From positions 248,001 to 312,000 of the forward strand of contig NZ_QAOU01000002.1 of NCBI RefSeq assembly GCF_003050965.1: a stretch of DNA of 64,000 nucleotides, written 5' to 3'. Of this stretch, positions 1 to 7,856 are shown piece by piece. Position 1 is the first letter of the stretch; each line of letters opens with the position of its first letter. Source of the DNA: Nitrosospira sp. Nsp2 (GTDB lineage Bacteria; Pseudomonadota; Gammaproteobacteria; Burkholderiales; Nitrosomonadaceae). The notes under the pieces are model-generated. The model was not told where the DNA came from, searched no databases, and worked only from the letters and a program-made list of their open reading frames with translations. Position numbers and translations under genes: made by a program.

Positions 1-1
1 C

Positions 2-1399
2 GACGTGGTTTACGTTAACAAGCCCTACCTCGATATGGTCGGGATGTCCGCGTGCGAGCTCATGCCCAATGGCTGGCGATCCATACTCCACCCCGAGGAT
101 GCGTCGGCTTATCTCGCGGCGCTGGATCGTGCGAAACGCGAGCGGGGCCGCTTGCGACATCGAGTCCGGGTAAAGACTGCGTGGGGAGAATGGCGCTGGC
201 TGAAGTCGTACGCGCTGCCGTGGTTCACCGCCGGGGATGAGTATGCGGGGCATGTCGGCGTGTCGATCGATATTACCGAGGCGGTCAATGCCGAAACAGC
301 CCTGCTGGAAGCGGACCGGCGCAAAGACGAGTTTCTGGCCACGCTCGCGCATGAGCTGCGAAACCCGCTGGCACCGATTTCGAACGCGCTGGCGCTGATT
401 GGGCGCCCCGACGGCGAATCGGCGGTCCCTCATCTGCTGCCGGTAATCAGCCGCCAAGTCAACTATATGGTCCGGCTGGTGGATGATTTGCTGGAGATAT
501 CGCGAATTACCAGCGGGAAGGTCGAACTGCGGCGCGCCGCGACTGATTTAAATGGGGTGCTGCGCAATAGTGTCGAGGCCAGCATGGCGTTTATCGAGGA
601 GAACCGGCATAAACTGGACCTGCACATTCCCGAGACACCGCTGATCGTTTACGGAGACCCGGTCCGTCTTGAGCAGGTGTTCACCAATCTGCTCAATAAT
701 GCGGCAAAATATACGCCCAACGGCGGCAAGATCTGGGTGAGTGCAAGGCAGGAGGGCGACGCTGCCGTTGTATCCGTGCGCGACAACGGGATCGGCATAC
801 TGCCGGCCATGCTGCCTCGGCTGTTTGATCTGTTCGCGCAGGAGCGCCGCAATGGGGCCGCGACGCAGGAGGGCCTGGGCATCGGCCTCAATCTGGTCCA
901 GCGGTTGGTTGATATGCATGGCGGATCTGTTGAAGCCAAAAGCGCAGGCAAGGACCAGGGCACGGAAATCATCGTGCACCTGCCGTTGTCGCAAACGTCG
1001 GAAAAACGCGCCGCGCCGGAAACCATCCCTACCCCGGCCCCGGGGATACGTGTGCTGGTGGTGGACGACAACCATGATGCAGGTGAAGTCCTGGCAATGC
1101 TGCTGGAGTCGATGGGCTTCGTGGCGCAGGCCGTCGACAGCGGCCCGGCGGCGCTCGCGGCCCTGCCCGACTACCAGCCGAACGTGATCCTGATGGATAT
1201 CGGCATGCCGGGGATGAATGGTTACGAAGTGGCCCGACGTATTCGGGAAGAGCCGCAGTACCATCATATCAAGCTCGTCGCGCTCACAGGCTGGGGCCAG
1301 GAAAAGGACCGTGTGATGTCGCGCGAAAGCGGCTTTGATCACCATCTTACCAAACCCGTCGATTTTAAAATCCTCAAAGGACTGATCACGTCTATGTAA
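2..1399 (+). CDS. PAS hybrid sensor histidine kinase, 5' partial
   Basis: A hybrid two-component sensor whose beginning lies outside the window; the frame is open from base 2. Counting from the GTG at base 5, residues 1-92 look like the end of a PAS_3 fold (the W-R-W-L stretch and the VSIDITEA exit). A HisKA domain follows with the phosphoacceptor His116 in HELRNPL, then a HATPase domain with N box (NLLNNAAKYT), DNGIGI and GLGIGL motifs. A C-terminal receiver domain carries the phospho-acceptor Asp398 in LMDIGMPGMNGYE and the conserved lysine in LTKP. The signal sensed is unknown. The receiver tail (TGWGQEKD...LTKP) closely resembles that of the kinase at 19,383-21,734, so the two are probably paralogues. 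Confidence 0.93.
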   Translation, partial: DVVYVNKPYLDMVGMSACELMPNGWRSILHPEDASAYLAALDRAKRERGRLRHRVRVKTAWGEWRWLKSYALPWFTAGDEYAGHVGVSIDITEAVNAETALLEADRRKDEFLATLAHELRNPLAPISNALALIGRPDGESAVPHLLPVISRQVNYMVRLVDDLLEISRITSGKVELRRAATDLNGVLRNSVEASMAFIEENRHKLDLHIPETPLIVYGDPVRLEQVFTNLLNNAAKYTPNGGKIWVSARQEGDAAVVSVRDNGIGILPAMLPRLFDLFAQERRNGAATQEGLGIGLNLVQRLVDMHGGSVEAKSAGKDQGTEIIVHLPLSQTSEKRAAPETIPTPAPGIRVLVVDDNHDAGEVLAMLLESMGFVAQAVDSGPAALAALPDYQPNVILMDIGMPGMNGYEVARRIREEPQYHHIKLVALTGWGQEKDRVMSRESGFDHHLTKPVDFKILKGLITSM

Positions 1400-1802
1400 G
1401 CCCTCCCCAAGTCTACCTAATTCCTCCCGTTTCCGTTTCCCCAGCCTGCCCCTAGCGCGATACGACTGCATCCGCTAGCGCGATAGGCTGCGTCCGTTCT
1501 GCTTTTTTACCATGGCTCGGCGAAGCGGCTCGGACGCAAACTGCCTTCTCCCTTATCCCCCTTCTTACTCCCCTCACGACTGTTGTGTGCGTTACTGCAC
1601 GGTTTCGCGGCGGAGTTGATTTTAGTCTGGGTATCTGAGCAGCGTGTAATTCTGGCCTTCTGAGATTTTCCAGACATTCGCCCGACTCAGGTTTGACGGG
1701 CGACGCATTTTCGCTTCTCATTCGTCCATCTCATCGGGCCCGCTGCCAATCACTGGGCTGTTTGATTGGATCGACATATTTGACTCTTTGAGGAGAAAAA
1801 GC
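1400..1802. other. Intergenic region with short tandem repeat
   Basis: No gene is visible. At 1452-1496 a 22-23 bp unit beginning CTAGCGCGATA is repeated twice with small differences. The start of the next gene is set by AGGAG at 1791-1795. I see no clear terminator for the kinase. Confidence 0.5.
1452..1496. repeat. Two-copy imperfect direct repeat, period 23
   Basis: CTAGCGCGATA occurs at 1452-1462 and 1475-1485. Both copies are followed by a related CTGC(A/G)TCCG tail. Its role is unknown. Confidence 0.6.
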
Positions 1803-2690
1803 ATGGTTTCGCATAAACGTTTAAATGAACAGGTAATCGTCATTACCGGGGCCTCAAGCGGAATCGGGTTGGCCACGGCATTGCTTGCGGCTGCGCAGGG
1901 GGCAAGGCTGGTCCTTATCGCGCGCAGCGGAGAAACGCTTAAAACGCTCACGGCGAGGATAACGGGCGACGGCGGAGAGGCTTTACATATCGTGGCGGAT
2001 GTCGGGGACCGGCAGAAAATGGAAGGCGCAGCTCAGGAGGCTGCCGATCGGTTCGGCGGGATCGATACTTGGGTAAACAATGCCGGCGTCTCCATCTATG
2101 GACGCCTGGATGAAGTGAGCGAAGCCGACAGCAGGCGCCTGTTTGATACTAACTTCTGGGGCGTAGCAAATGGTTCGCTCGCGGCTTTGCCTCATCTCAA
2201 GCGCAGCGGAGGCGCCCTCATCAATGTGGGCAGCGAAGTATCGGAAGCCGTCGTGCCTTTTCTCGGTATGTACGCAGCATCCAAACATGCCGTCAAGGGC
2301 TTCACTGATGCGCTGCGGGTGGAAATCGAAGAGCTCGATGAATCCCCGGTTTCCATCACGCTGATCCAGCCTTCGGCTGTCGATACCCCCTTTCCGCACC
2401 ATGCTAAAAACTATATGGATAGGGAGCCGAAGCTGCCTCCCCCGGTGATCGAGCCAGAGCAAGTCGCCGAAGCCATCCTGAAAGCGGCGACGGAAGGGGG
2501 AAGGGATGTCAAAGTCGGAGCGATGGCGGTTGTCAATACTACAATATCTAAGCTGATGCCGGGCATTGGCGACAAGATGTCTGTGAAGCGCGGAATGAGT
2601 CAGCGGGGAGACACGCTGCCGCTACATCCGGAAGGTACATTGTTCCAACCAGGAGAAGCAGGAACTGCTCGCGGCCAAGCGCCTGCCTGA
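1803..2690 (+). CDS. Short-chain dehydrogenase/reductase (SDR)
   Basis: A 295-residue classical SDR oxidoreductase. The Rossmann nucleotide-binding motif TGASSGIG lies near residue 14, NNAG near residue 91, and the catalytic Tyr-x-x-x-Lys in YAASKHA near residue 156, with an upstream Ser in INVGSEVS. The substrate cannot be read from sequence. The C-terminal extension after about residue 250 is typical of stress-associated SDRs annotated as short-chain alcohol dehydrogenases. The ATG at 1803 is chosen because AGGAG ends 7 bases before it; an in-frame TTG at 1788 lies upstream of that ribosome site and is unlikely. The gene stands alone between a sensor kinase and a KGG stress gene. Confidence 0.9.
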   Translation: MVSHKRLNEQVIVITGASSGIGLATALLAAAQGARLVLIARSGETLKTLTARITGDGGEALHIVADVGDRQKMEGAAQEAADRFGGIDTWVNNAGVSIYGRLDEVSEADSRRLFDTNFWGVANGSLAALPHLKRSGGALINVGSEVSEAVVPFLGMYAASKHAVKGFTDALRVEIEELDESPVSITLIQPSAVDTPFPHHAKNYMDREPKLPPPVIEPEQVAEAILKAATEGGRDVKVGAMAVVNTTISKLMPGIGDKMSVKRGMSQRGDTLPLHPEGTLFQPGEAGTARGQAPA

Positions 2691-2778
2691 ACCGCCATGA
2701 CAACCGTGGCCGGTCATTCAAATGCCATGGAGCGTCATAAGTACAAATGAGTTTGATTTTTTCCGTATATGTGTGCCG

Positions 2779-2813
2779 CCGTACATAAAAGCGGTTTTCC
2801 CCTTACTAAGATG
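2779..2813 (+). promoter_or_regulatory. Putative stress promoter, copy 1
   Basis: CCGTACAT, 20 nt, then TAAGATG. It matches the shared element GCG(A/T)ACAG-N20-TAGGATG with two mismatches in the upstream box and one in the downstream box. It lies 125 bp before the KGG gene at 2938. Confidence 0.5.
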
Positions 2814-2937
2814 GGACCATGTCTGGGCTTCGACCCTGGGCAGGCTTTCGCAGGCACTATCCGCTGGGGCGGCGACCTCAGAGAGCAGGCCGGATGCCAG
2901 CGGAAATTTCTTAAATCTGAATATACAGGAGATTATC

Positions 2938-3216
2938 ATGGCCTCAACAACAAAAAGCGGTGGCCAAAGCAAGCGCGGTTTTGCTTCCATGGACGAAGAA
3001 AAGCAACGGGAAATAGCCAGCAAGGGCGGCAAAGCGGCCCATGAAAAAGGGACGGCGCATGAGTTCGACTCTGAAGAGGCCCGCGCGGCGGGTCGCAAAG
3101 GAGGAGAAGCGTCCCGTGGCGGCAGAAGCGGGGGTTCGGGCAGCCAGTCATCTTCTCGCGGCGCCTCATCGGCGCAGCATGCAAAGGCAGCCAGCCCAAG
3201 CCATAAAAAGTCTTAA
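2938..3216 (+). CDS. KGG-repeat stress protein
   Basis: A 92-residue, strongly hydrophilic protein of the KGG (stress-induced bacterial acidophilic repeat, con-10/YciG-like) family. It has the core GFASMDEEKQREIASKGG, a linking HEKGTAHEFDSEEAR, and a second GRKGGEASRGG repeat, then a Ser/Gly-rich tail. Family members are associated with general stress and desiccation, but no biochemical activity is known. There is no signal peptide, so it is probably cytoplasmic. The ATG at 2938 follows an AGGAG-like site (caggag at about 2926-2931); the frame is open further upstream but without a family match. A rho-independent terminator follows immediately. Paralogues lie at 3819 and 29,304. Confidence 0.88.
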   Translation: MASTTKSGGQSKRGFASMDEEKQREIASKGGKAAHEKGTAHEFDSEEARAAGRKGGEASRGGRSGGSGSQSSSRGASSAQHAKAASPSHKKS

Positions 3217-3230
3217 TAGGACCCAGGAAA

Positions 3231-3254
3231 AAAGGCGAGAGGACTCGCCTTTTT
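3231..3254 (+). terminator. Rho-independent terminator
   Basis: AAAGGCGAG pairs with CTCGCCTTT around an AGGA tetraloop and the stem runs into a T tract. It ends the KGG gene at 2938-3216. Confidence 0.85.
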
Positions 3255-3656
3255 GGCTTGATTTCACCGCAACGCTTCACCCCACGCCTCACCCCAGCGC
3301 TTCCATATCAGCGTAGCCGTTATCTATCCTGCACGGTTCTGCTCAGGTTAATCCCTCCCCCGGCGCGTTCCGGAAAGTGCACGGCGCGCTGAACCCTGCA
3401 CCCATCAACTACTTCTCGTCATATTTTTTCACGCGACTGCGACAAACGGCGGAAACATCCGCAGTGCGCAAAGCTACGCCTTTTCATGCGTCCTGAATAA
3501 ATATTCGCCCGCCCTGTTCGTTCCCTGGGTCTGCCTTCTGCAGCAGCCCCCCCTGAAGCAGCCGGTATGGGGCGTTTAATCCCGATGTCATGCCGCCGCC
3601 ATTATGCCTGACGACCTGTTCCCGCTTCATGTCGGACAGGGCCTGTCGGCATGTGT

Positions 3657-3695
3657 GCTGGCGAACAGAGCAAAGCTATTTGACCCTTTAGGATG
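3657..3695 (+). promoter_or_regulatory. Putative stress promoter, copy 2
   Basis: GCTGGCGAACAGAGC at 3657-3671, with GCGAACAG at 3661-3668, 20 nt spacing, and TAGGATG at 3689-3695. TGGCGAACAGAGC is identical at 7431 and 12,386. The KGG gene at 3819 is the next gene downstream. Confidence 0.7.
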
Positions 3696-3743
3696 AATTA
3701 TTCTCCGTCTTTAGATGGCTGAGATAAGGCCCCCGAAAATTTC

Positions 3744-3761
3744 ATATGAGACCGCTCATAT
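3744..3761. promoter_or_regulatory. Perfect inverted repeat in leader
   Basis: ATATGAG-ACCG-CTCATAT, a 7-bp stem with a 4-nt loop, between the putative promoter and the KGG start at 3819. It could be an operator or a leader hairpin. Confidence 0.45.
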
Positions 3762-3818
3762 CGCCCGATCTATATAAAGTAAAGGGAGTTCATTGAGTGT
3801 TGAATGAGGAGATTTATC

Positions 3819-4268
3819 ATGGCTTCAGACAAAGATAAAGATCAAGGAAAAAGCGCCGCTAACGGCAACAGCGGTACAAGCAAGCGCGGCTTTGCTTCAA
3901 TGGATGATGAAAAGCAGCGCGAGATAGCCAGCAAGGGAGGCAAAGCCGCTCATGAGAAGGGCACCGCGCATGAGTTCACCTCTGAAGAAGCCCGGGAAGC
4001 TGGCAGAGCCGCCCATGCGAAAGGCAACGCTCATGAGTTCGATTCCGAAGAGGCTCGCGAAGCCGGCCGCAAGGGCGGCAAGGCGGCTCATGAAAGGGGC
4101 ACGGCGCATGAGTTCAATTCGGACGAAGCTCGCGAAGCGGGCCGTAAGGGCGGCGAGGCGTCCCGTGAAAACAGGAGCGGCAGTTCCGACAGCCAGGCGC
4201 CTTCCTCACGCGGAGGCTCATCCGCGCAGCATGCCAGGACCAGCCGCCAGAGCCCGAAAAACGGTTGA
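3819..4268 (+). CDS. KGG-repeat stress protein, expanded
   Basis: A 149-residue paralogue of the KGG protein at 2938, lengthened by internal duplication. The core GFASMDDEKQREIASKGG is followed by successive AHEKGTAHEF, AHAKGNAHEF and AHERGTAHEF units with EAREAGR linkers, giving about four KGG-like repeats instead of two. The protein is hydrophilic with no signal peptide or membrane segment. The ATG at 3819 follows a GAGGAG site at about 3806-3811. One unit has lost its KGG (GRAAHAKG), which suggests repeat decay after duplication. The gene probably shares its promoter type with several other stress genes in the window. Confidence 0.88.
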   Translation: MASDKDKDQGKSAANGNSGTSKRGFASMDDEKQREIASKGGKAAHEKGTAHEFTSEEAREAGRAAHAKGNAHEFDSEEAREAGRKGGKAAHERGTAHEFNSDEAREAGRKGGEASRENRSGSSDSQAPSSRGGSSAQHARTSRQSPKNG

Positions 4269-4449
4269 GGAACCTCTGAACGCGGCCTCGCGGGGTTGGC
4301 TACCGCAAAGCGAATAAATAGAAGCGTTGCTGTAAATTGTTCACGCGGCCGGGGCGGTGTCTGATGATCGCGAATCGCTGGGTAGCCTTCCTCGACAGCC
4401 CATTCCTCGTGCCGTCGCCTGGTGCTTTACGCTTTTTCTTTGTGCGTAA

Positions 4450-4482
4450 ACGTACGGAACGGCAGCGTGATCTGAGTAGGAT
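4450..4482 (+). promoter_or_regulatory. Putative stress promoter, divergent copy
   Basis: ACGTACGG, 19 nt, TAGGAT. It resembles the shared element but has two mismatches and one base less spacing. It lies about 40 bp before the secreted Gly/Gln-rich gene at 4524. Confidence 0.35.
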
Positions 4483-4523
4483 AAGACGTACAGCAATTTC
4501 GCTGGACTTACTGGAGACAGATC

Positions 4524-4904
4524 ATGAAGCACAGTTTTCTTCTCAAAAATACGGCACGAATTGCAACACTGGCAAGTGTTATCGTTTTCGGCTTCAGCGG
4601 CGCAGCGTACGCGGCGGGCGCGGGAGACCAAACCGGGCAAGGTGGTGACATGTCCGGGCATGGGGGGCCTGTAGACCGCTCGCAGGCGGGGCAATCCGGT
4701 CAAGGCGGATCGTCGTCGATGCAGGGTGGCCAAGGACAAAGACAGGGGCAGGGGCAGGGTGGTATGCGCTCGGGCCAAGGCTCATCAGGGCAGGGCTCAG
4801 GTTCCTCCACGCAACAAGGCTCCGGCTCTTCCGGGCAGTCGGGTTCCACGGGTCAGGGCTCCGGCTCATCCGGGCAATCCGGGGGATCTGGCGGAGGATA
4901 TTAA
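4524..4904 (+). CDS. Secreted Gly/Gln/Ser-rich low-complexity protein
   Basis: A 126-residue protein with a clear Sec signal peptide: a basic start, a hydrophobic core around residues 10-28 and an Ala-rich cleavage region (GAAYAAGAG). The mature part is almost entirely Gly, Ser and Gln in short repeats such as GQGSGSSGQSG. No enzymatic domain is visible. It is probably intrinsically disordered and periplasmic or surface-located. The layout matches the secreted Gly/Ser-rich protein at 12,541, and both sit behind a copy of the shared stress-promoter element. Function unknown. GGAG at about 4512-4515 supports the start. Confidence 0.7.
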   Translation: MKHSFLLKNTARIATLASVIVFGFSGAAYAAGAGDQTGQGGDMSGHGGPVDRSQAGQSGQGGSSSMQGGQGQRQGQGQGGMRSGQGSSGQGSGSSTQQGSGSSGQSGSTGQGSGSSGQSGGSGGGY

Positions 4905-5234
4905 GGAAGCAGGGAAAAAGCCCCACGGGGGGCGCGGGCAGGGTTCACGGGATGAGATGCGCCAAAGGCGACGGCGCGAATGGCTAATCCAATCGGTGAT
5001 CCTAGCCAGGATCCTGACAAAGGCAGACATTCCCGGGGCCGGAACCGTTCGGCCGTTCGGCCATTCCGGTTACGGCGCAATTCAGCGCTCTCCCCGCCCC
5101 CCGCCCGGGCCCGCGTCGAGCCGTATACCAGGCCGGTATCTACGGATCGCCGTTAACATGCTGCCCTGCTGCCGATTCAGGTGCCGAGCGTGCGTTGCCT
5201 TCGTTGCCCTCAGGGGAGCAGTACGAGCAGTACA
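4905..5234. other. GC-rich convergent intergenic region
   Basis: It separates two convergent genes. It holds a minus-strand terminator at 4915-4933 and GC-rich repeats such as TTCGGCCGTTCGGCC near 5048. No gene seen. Confidence 0.45.
4915..4933 (-). terminator. Minus-strand rho-independent terminator
   Basis: Read on the minus strand, GCCCC-CCGT-GGGGC is followed by TTTTT. It could end transcription from the glycosyltransferase gene at 5235-6491, about 300 bp downstream of its stop. Confidence 0.55.
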
Positions 5235-6491
5235 TCACGTCCCGCGGTTATCCTGTCCGTCTACCGGTTTGCGTCCCGCCTTTAAAATCATGCGTTTGAC
5301 ATTGGGGGGAGGCAATCGCGCTTCATCGTCCGCGATTTCCGCTGCCGCGCCCTCACTAGATGTTTCGATCTGCCCACTCGCTTTGCGGGCAGCCCTTTCG
5401 GTTTCCACCTCCGTGAACAGGCGACGCATTTGCTCCGCGGTATCCTCCCAGGAACTGGTCGCTATGAGCCTGCGCATTGCCTCGATTTTCCCGGTTCGTT
5501 GCCCGGGCGTCGCGTTAAGCGCGCTCTCGCACGCCGCAATAAACTCGTTCGCGTCGGCGGCAATGGAGACGGCTTCCCCATAAAGTTCGATGACGTCCGC
5601 AATATCGGTGCTGATGATGGGCAGTTCCGCAGCCATATATTCCAGGGTCTTGGTTGGACTGATGAATCGGGTGGACTGGTTGCGCGCAAACGGGAGCAGG
5701 CATACATCCCAGCCGGCGAGAAACCTCGGCAGGTCATCGTAGGGTTGCTGACCTAGATAATGTATGTTCGGCCGTCGCGGAAGATCCGCCTCATCGATTT
5801 TAACCACTGGCCCGACGAGGATTATCTGCCAATCGGGGTGCGCGTCGGCAAGCACGGCGAGCAGCGCCATATCGAGGCGTTCATCGATTACACCGTAGTA
5901 TCCCAGGCGAGGCCGGGGAATGGCCGCATGTGCGGGATGGCTCTTGGAGCGGTCCCGTGCGTGAGCAAAGTGGGCAACATCCACGCTGCTGGGGAAGCAG
6001 TGAACGTTATGATGCCGCTCGCGCTTTGCCCTGAAGAGGCTTGGCCCCCCCGTGAACACGATATCCGCTTCCTTGAACAACGCATTTTCCCGCTGCAGCA
6101 GTTGCTTGGGCGAGTTTTTGAATGCGGCCAACTCGTCCATGCAATCGTAAACCACAAGGCCCGGGCTTAACTCGTCCATTAACGGTAACGCCATCGGCGT
6201 GTAAAACCAGACCATATGGTCCGGGTAGTCGATTCCCAACTGGCGCGCCAATGGCTGCAAATAGGGCAACTGGTCGTCGTGGAAACCATGAGTTTCCACA
6301 GGTGTGTGCGGTGTCCAGACAATCACATTGGGATGGGGCTCGGAAATCGCCGCCAGATGCTTTTTGGGGTGAAATACGGGTTCTTCGAAGAAAAGAATCC
6401 GGTAATGCGCCGCGAGGCGCGAGAGCAGATGCTGAGGGCGCTGATGGACAAAATTCCATCGCAGGTGCGACATGACGATAATATTTTGCAT
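5235..6491 (-). CDS. GT-B fold glycosyltransferase (family 1/4-like)
   Basis: A 418-residue cytoplasmic glycosyltransferase. The N-terminus (SHLRWNFVHQRPQHLLSRLA) is typical of a group annotated as glycosyltransferase family 1 or TuaH-like. The C-terminal Rossmann half holds the donor-binding SPTKTLEYMAAELPIIST region near residue 280. It probably transfers a nucleotide sugar to an exopolysaccharide or cell-wall glycan; donor and acceptor are not deducible. The start ATG at 6491 has CGGAG a few bases upstream. The gene stands alone, facing the secreted Gly-rich gene. The last 40 residues are charged and poorly conserved. Confidence 0.82.
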   Translation of the reverse strand: MQNIIVMSHLRWNFVHQRPQHLLSRLAAHYRILFFEEPVFHPKKHLAAISEPHPNVIVWTPHTPVETHGFHDDQLPYLQPLARQLGIDYPDHMVWFYTPMALPLMDELSPGLVVYDCMDELAAFKNSPKQLLQRENALFKEADIVFTGGPSLFRAKRERHHNVHCFPSSVDVAHFAHARDRSKSHPAHAAIPRPRLGYYGVIDERLDMALLAVLADAHPDWQIILVGPVVKIDEADLPRRPNIHYLGQQPYDDLPRFLAGWDVCLLPFARNQSTRFISPTKTLEYMAAELPIISTDIADVIELYGEAVSIAADANEFIAACESALNATPGQRTGKIEAMRRLIATSSWEDTAEQMRRLFTEVETERAARKASGQIETSSEGAAAEIADDEARLPPPNVKRMILKAGRKPVDGQDNRGT

Positions 6492-6646
6492 ACTATCTCC
6501 GGGGCATATGCATGAGCCTCTCTGTGAGACATATGCGGCAAATCATAACAGTACGCCTGGGCGGGCCGGCACCAAAGGGTCGGGCTCCGCTCCAGGCGGT
6601 AAACGGCAACAGGTTAAAGAGGATTGAGCCTTCGTGTTGAAAGGCG

Positions 6647-7141
6647 TTATTCCTCCATCAACTCCTCTTTTCGCTGCGCCATTTCGGCTCCAATTTCTTC
6701 AAGATCTACCTTGGCTTTTTCGACCTTGGGGAATATCTCGTTCTGTTCCTCTTCGACGTGATGATTAACATACTCGCCCAGTACCTTAACGGTCGCGTCG
6801 AACATGGGATCAGACGCGCCCATGGATTGGATCTGCGCGATCAGATCCTTGGCTGAGTTATGCTCGACCATGGCTTCGTTCATCAGGTCATCATCGTCGA
6901 TGGCCTCTCGAGCAGCGGGGTAGAAGATTTCTTCTTCCAGTTGCGCATGGATGGTCAGCTCCTTGCAAATTTGCGCCGCCAGCTCTTCCTTGCCTGCTTC
7001 CTCGTTCTTTTTGCTCAGCTTCTCGAATTCCTTGAACATTTTTTTGACCTTGGCGTGGTCCGCGGTCAGCAATTTGATCGCATCATTTTTGGTACGGCGT
7101 GTAGTGGTTTTTGCAGTAGAGGTGCCTTGCGTTGTAGGCAT
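6647..7141 (-). CDS. Hemerythrin HHE domain protein
   Basis: A 164-residue soluble protein with a four-helix hemerythrin-type HHE domain. Iron-ligand candidates are the His in LTADHAKV, the His/Glu in HAQLEEEIFYP, the His in VEHNSAKD, and HHVEEEQNEIFP near the end. Such proteins bind a di-iron centre and are linked to oxygen, nitric oxide or oxidative-stress sensing. The Lys/Thr-rich N-terminus is disordered. The ATG at 7141 has GGAG upstream; the frame stays open for 49 more codons but that part lacks family similarity and would overlap the putative promoter at 7246-7280. Confidence 0.88.
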   Translation of the reverse strand: MPTTQGTSTAKTTTRRTKNDAIKLLTADHAKVKKMFKEFEKLSKKNEEAGKEELAAQICKELTIHAQLEEEIFYPAAREAIDDDDLMNEAMVEHNSAKDLIAQIQSMGASDPMFDATVKVLGEYVNHHVEEEQNEIFPKVEKAKVDLEEIGAEMAQRKEELMEE

Positions 7142-7245
7142 GATAGTTCTCCGTTGATTATGGTTGGTTATACAGTCGGCTGTATGTAATGTGGCCGATT
7201 GCCAATGCGTAACGAATTCATGACAGGCATGTATCCGATGAGCTG

Positions 7246-7280
7246 AAGGATACGCAGGGCCAGCTGAACCTTCTGTTCGC
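7246..7280 (-). promoter_or_regulatory. Putative stress promoter, minus strand (hemerythrin)
   Basis: On the minus strand CTGGCGAACAGA is followed, 20 nt after GCGAACAG, by TATCCTT. The upstream box shares an 11-base core with the copies at 3659, 7431 and 12,386; the -10-like box is weaker. It lies about 105 bp before the hemerythrin start. Confidence 0.6.
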
Positions 7281-7432
7281 CAGACCACACTCGCGTCAAT
7301 TCGGAGTGTGTGCCCTGAACACGCGCTCCAGGCGCCTCGAAAACGCGACTTTTTGCGCCCTTTCCGCGTTACAGAAGGGGGAGGAGGGAAGGCTGCGCCT
7401 TGATTTCGATTTCGACGCCTGAATGTATGATG

Positions 7433-7467
7433 GCGAACAGAGCGATGCCGGTTTGCCGTTTAGGATG
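7433..7467 (+). promoter_or_regulatory. Putative stress promoter, orphan copy
   Basis: GCGAACAG (within TGGCGAACAGAGC), 20 nt, TAGGATG. It is the same in both boxes as the copy at 3661-3695. The next plus-strand gene starts 390 bp later, so the product may be a long structured leader or a non-coding RNA. Confidence 0.65.
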
Positions 7468-7523
7468 CGGTTGAATTTCGGCTTTCGATGGTTCTTTTAT
7501 GGCCTCCTCAGCTCAGGTCGCAG

Positions 7524-7546
7524 ATTGGGCCAGTTTCGGGCCCAAT
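7524..7546. other. Strong RNA hairpin downstream of orphan promoter
   Basis: ATTGGGCC and GGCCCAAT form a perfect 8-bp stem around a 7-nt loop. No T tract follows, so it is not a simple terminator. Confidence 0.5.
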
Positions 7547-7856
7547 GGGACAGTGCAGGGAAACAAGCTTATGAAAGTCAACGCCTCATCCGAGGACCGG
7601 TGTCAATGCCGGCGGACTGAATGCCGGATGGGGCACGCGCCTGGGCTGCGGACCAGCATGGCGGCAAATCCCATCCGGGAAACCCCCTTCCTTTGATTAA
7701 GGACTGCAAGCGGTTGTAGCCCGGCCTGTAGACGGACCTTATAGCGATGCGAACGATACCGGATACTGCGCCACACTGCGCCCTTCAAACGTTCCATGCT
7801 CACCCCATGTTTCACTTCGTAACGGGTATCCAAAAATCATCCATGCTGGACTCGAT

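Larger units (their letters stand above)
3217..3818. other. Intergenic region between two KGG genes
   Basis: It contains the terminator of the first KGG gene (3231-3254), a clear copy of the shared stress-promoter element (3657-3695) and a perfect 7-bp inverted repeat (3744-3761) in the predicted leader. Bases 3260-3650 show nothing I recognise. Confidence 0.5.
7142..7856. other. Long divergent intergenic region with two stress promoters
   Basis: It contains a minus-strand promoter element for the hemerythrin gene (7246-7280), a plus-strand copy (7433-7467) and a strong hairpin with 8-bp stem at 7524-7546. No convincing protein gene lies between 7470 and 7856; a small frame at 7499-7696 has no ribosome site or similarity I recognise. 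Confidence 0.5.

Noticed and set aside
548-1471. Long minus-strand open frame over the first kinase
   Set aside because: It runs antisense through the HATPase and receiver domains, has no ribosome site or domain, and is explained by high GC content.
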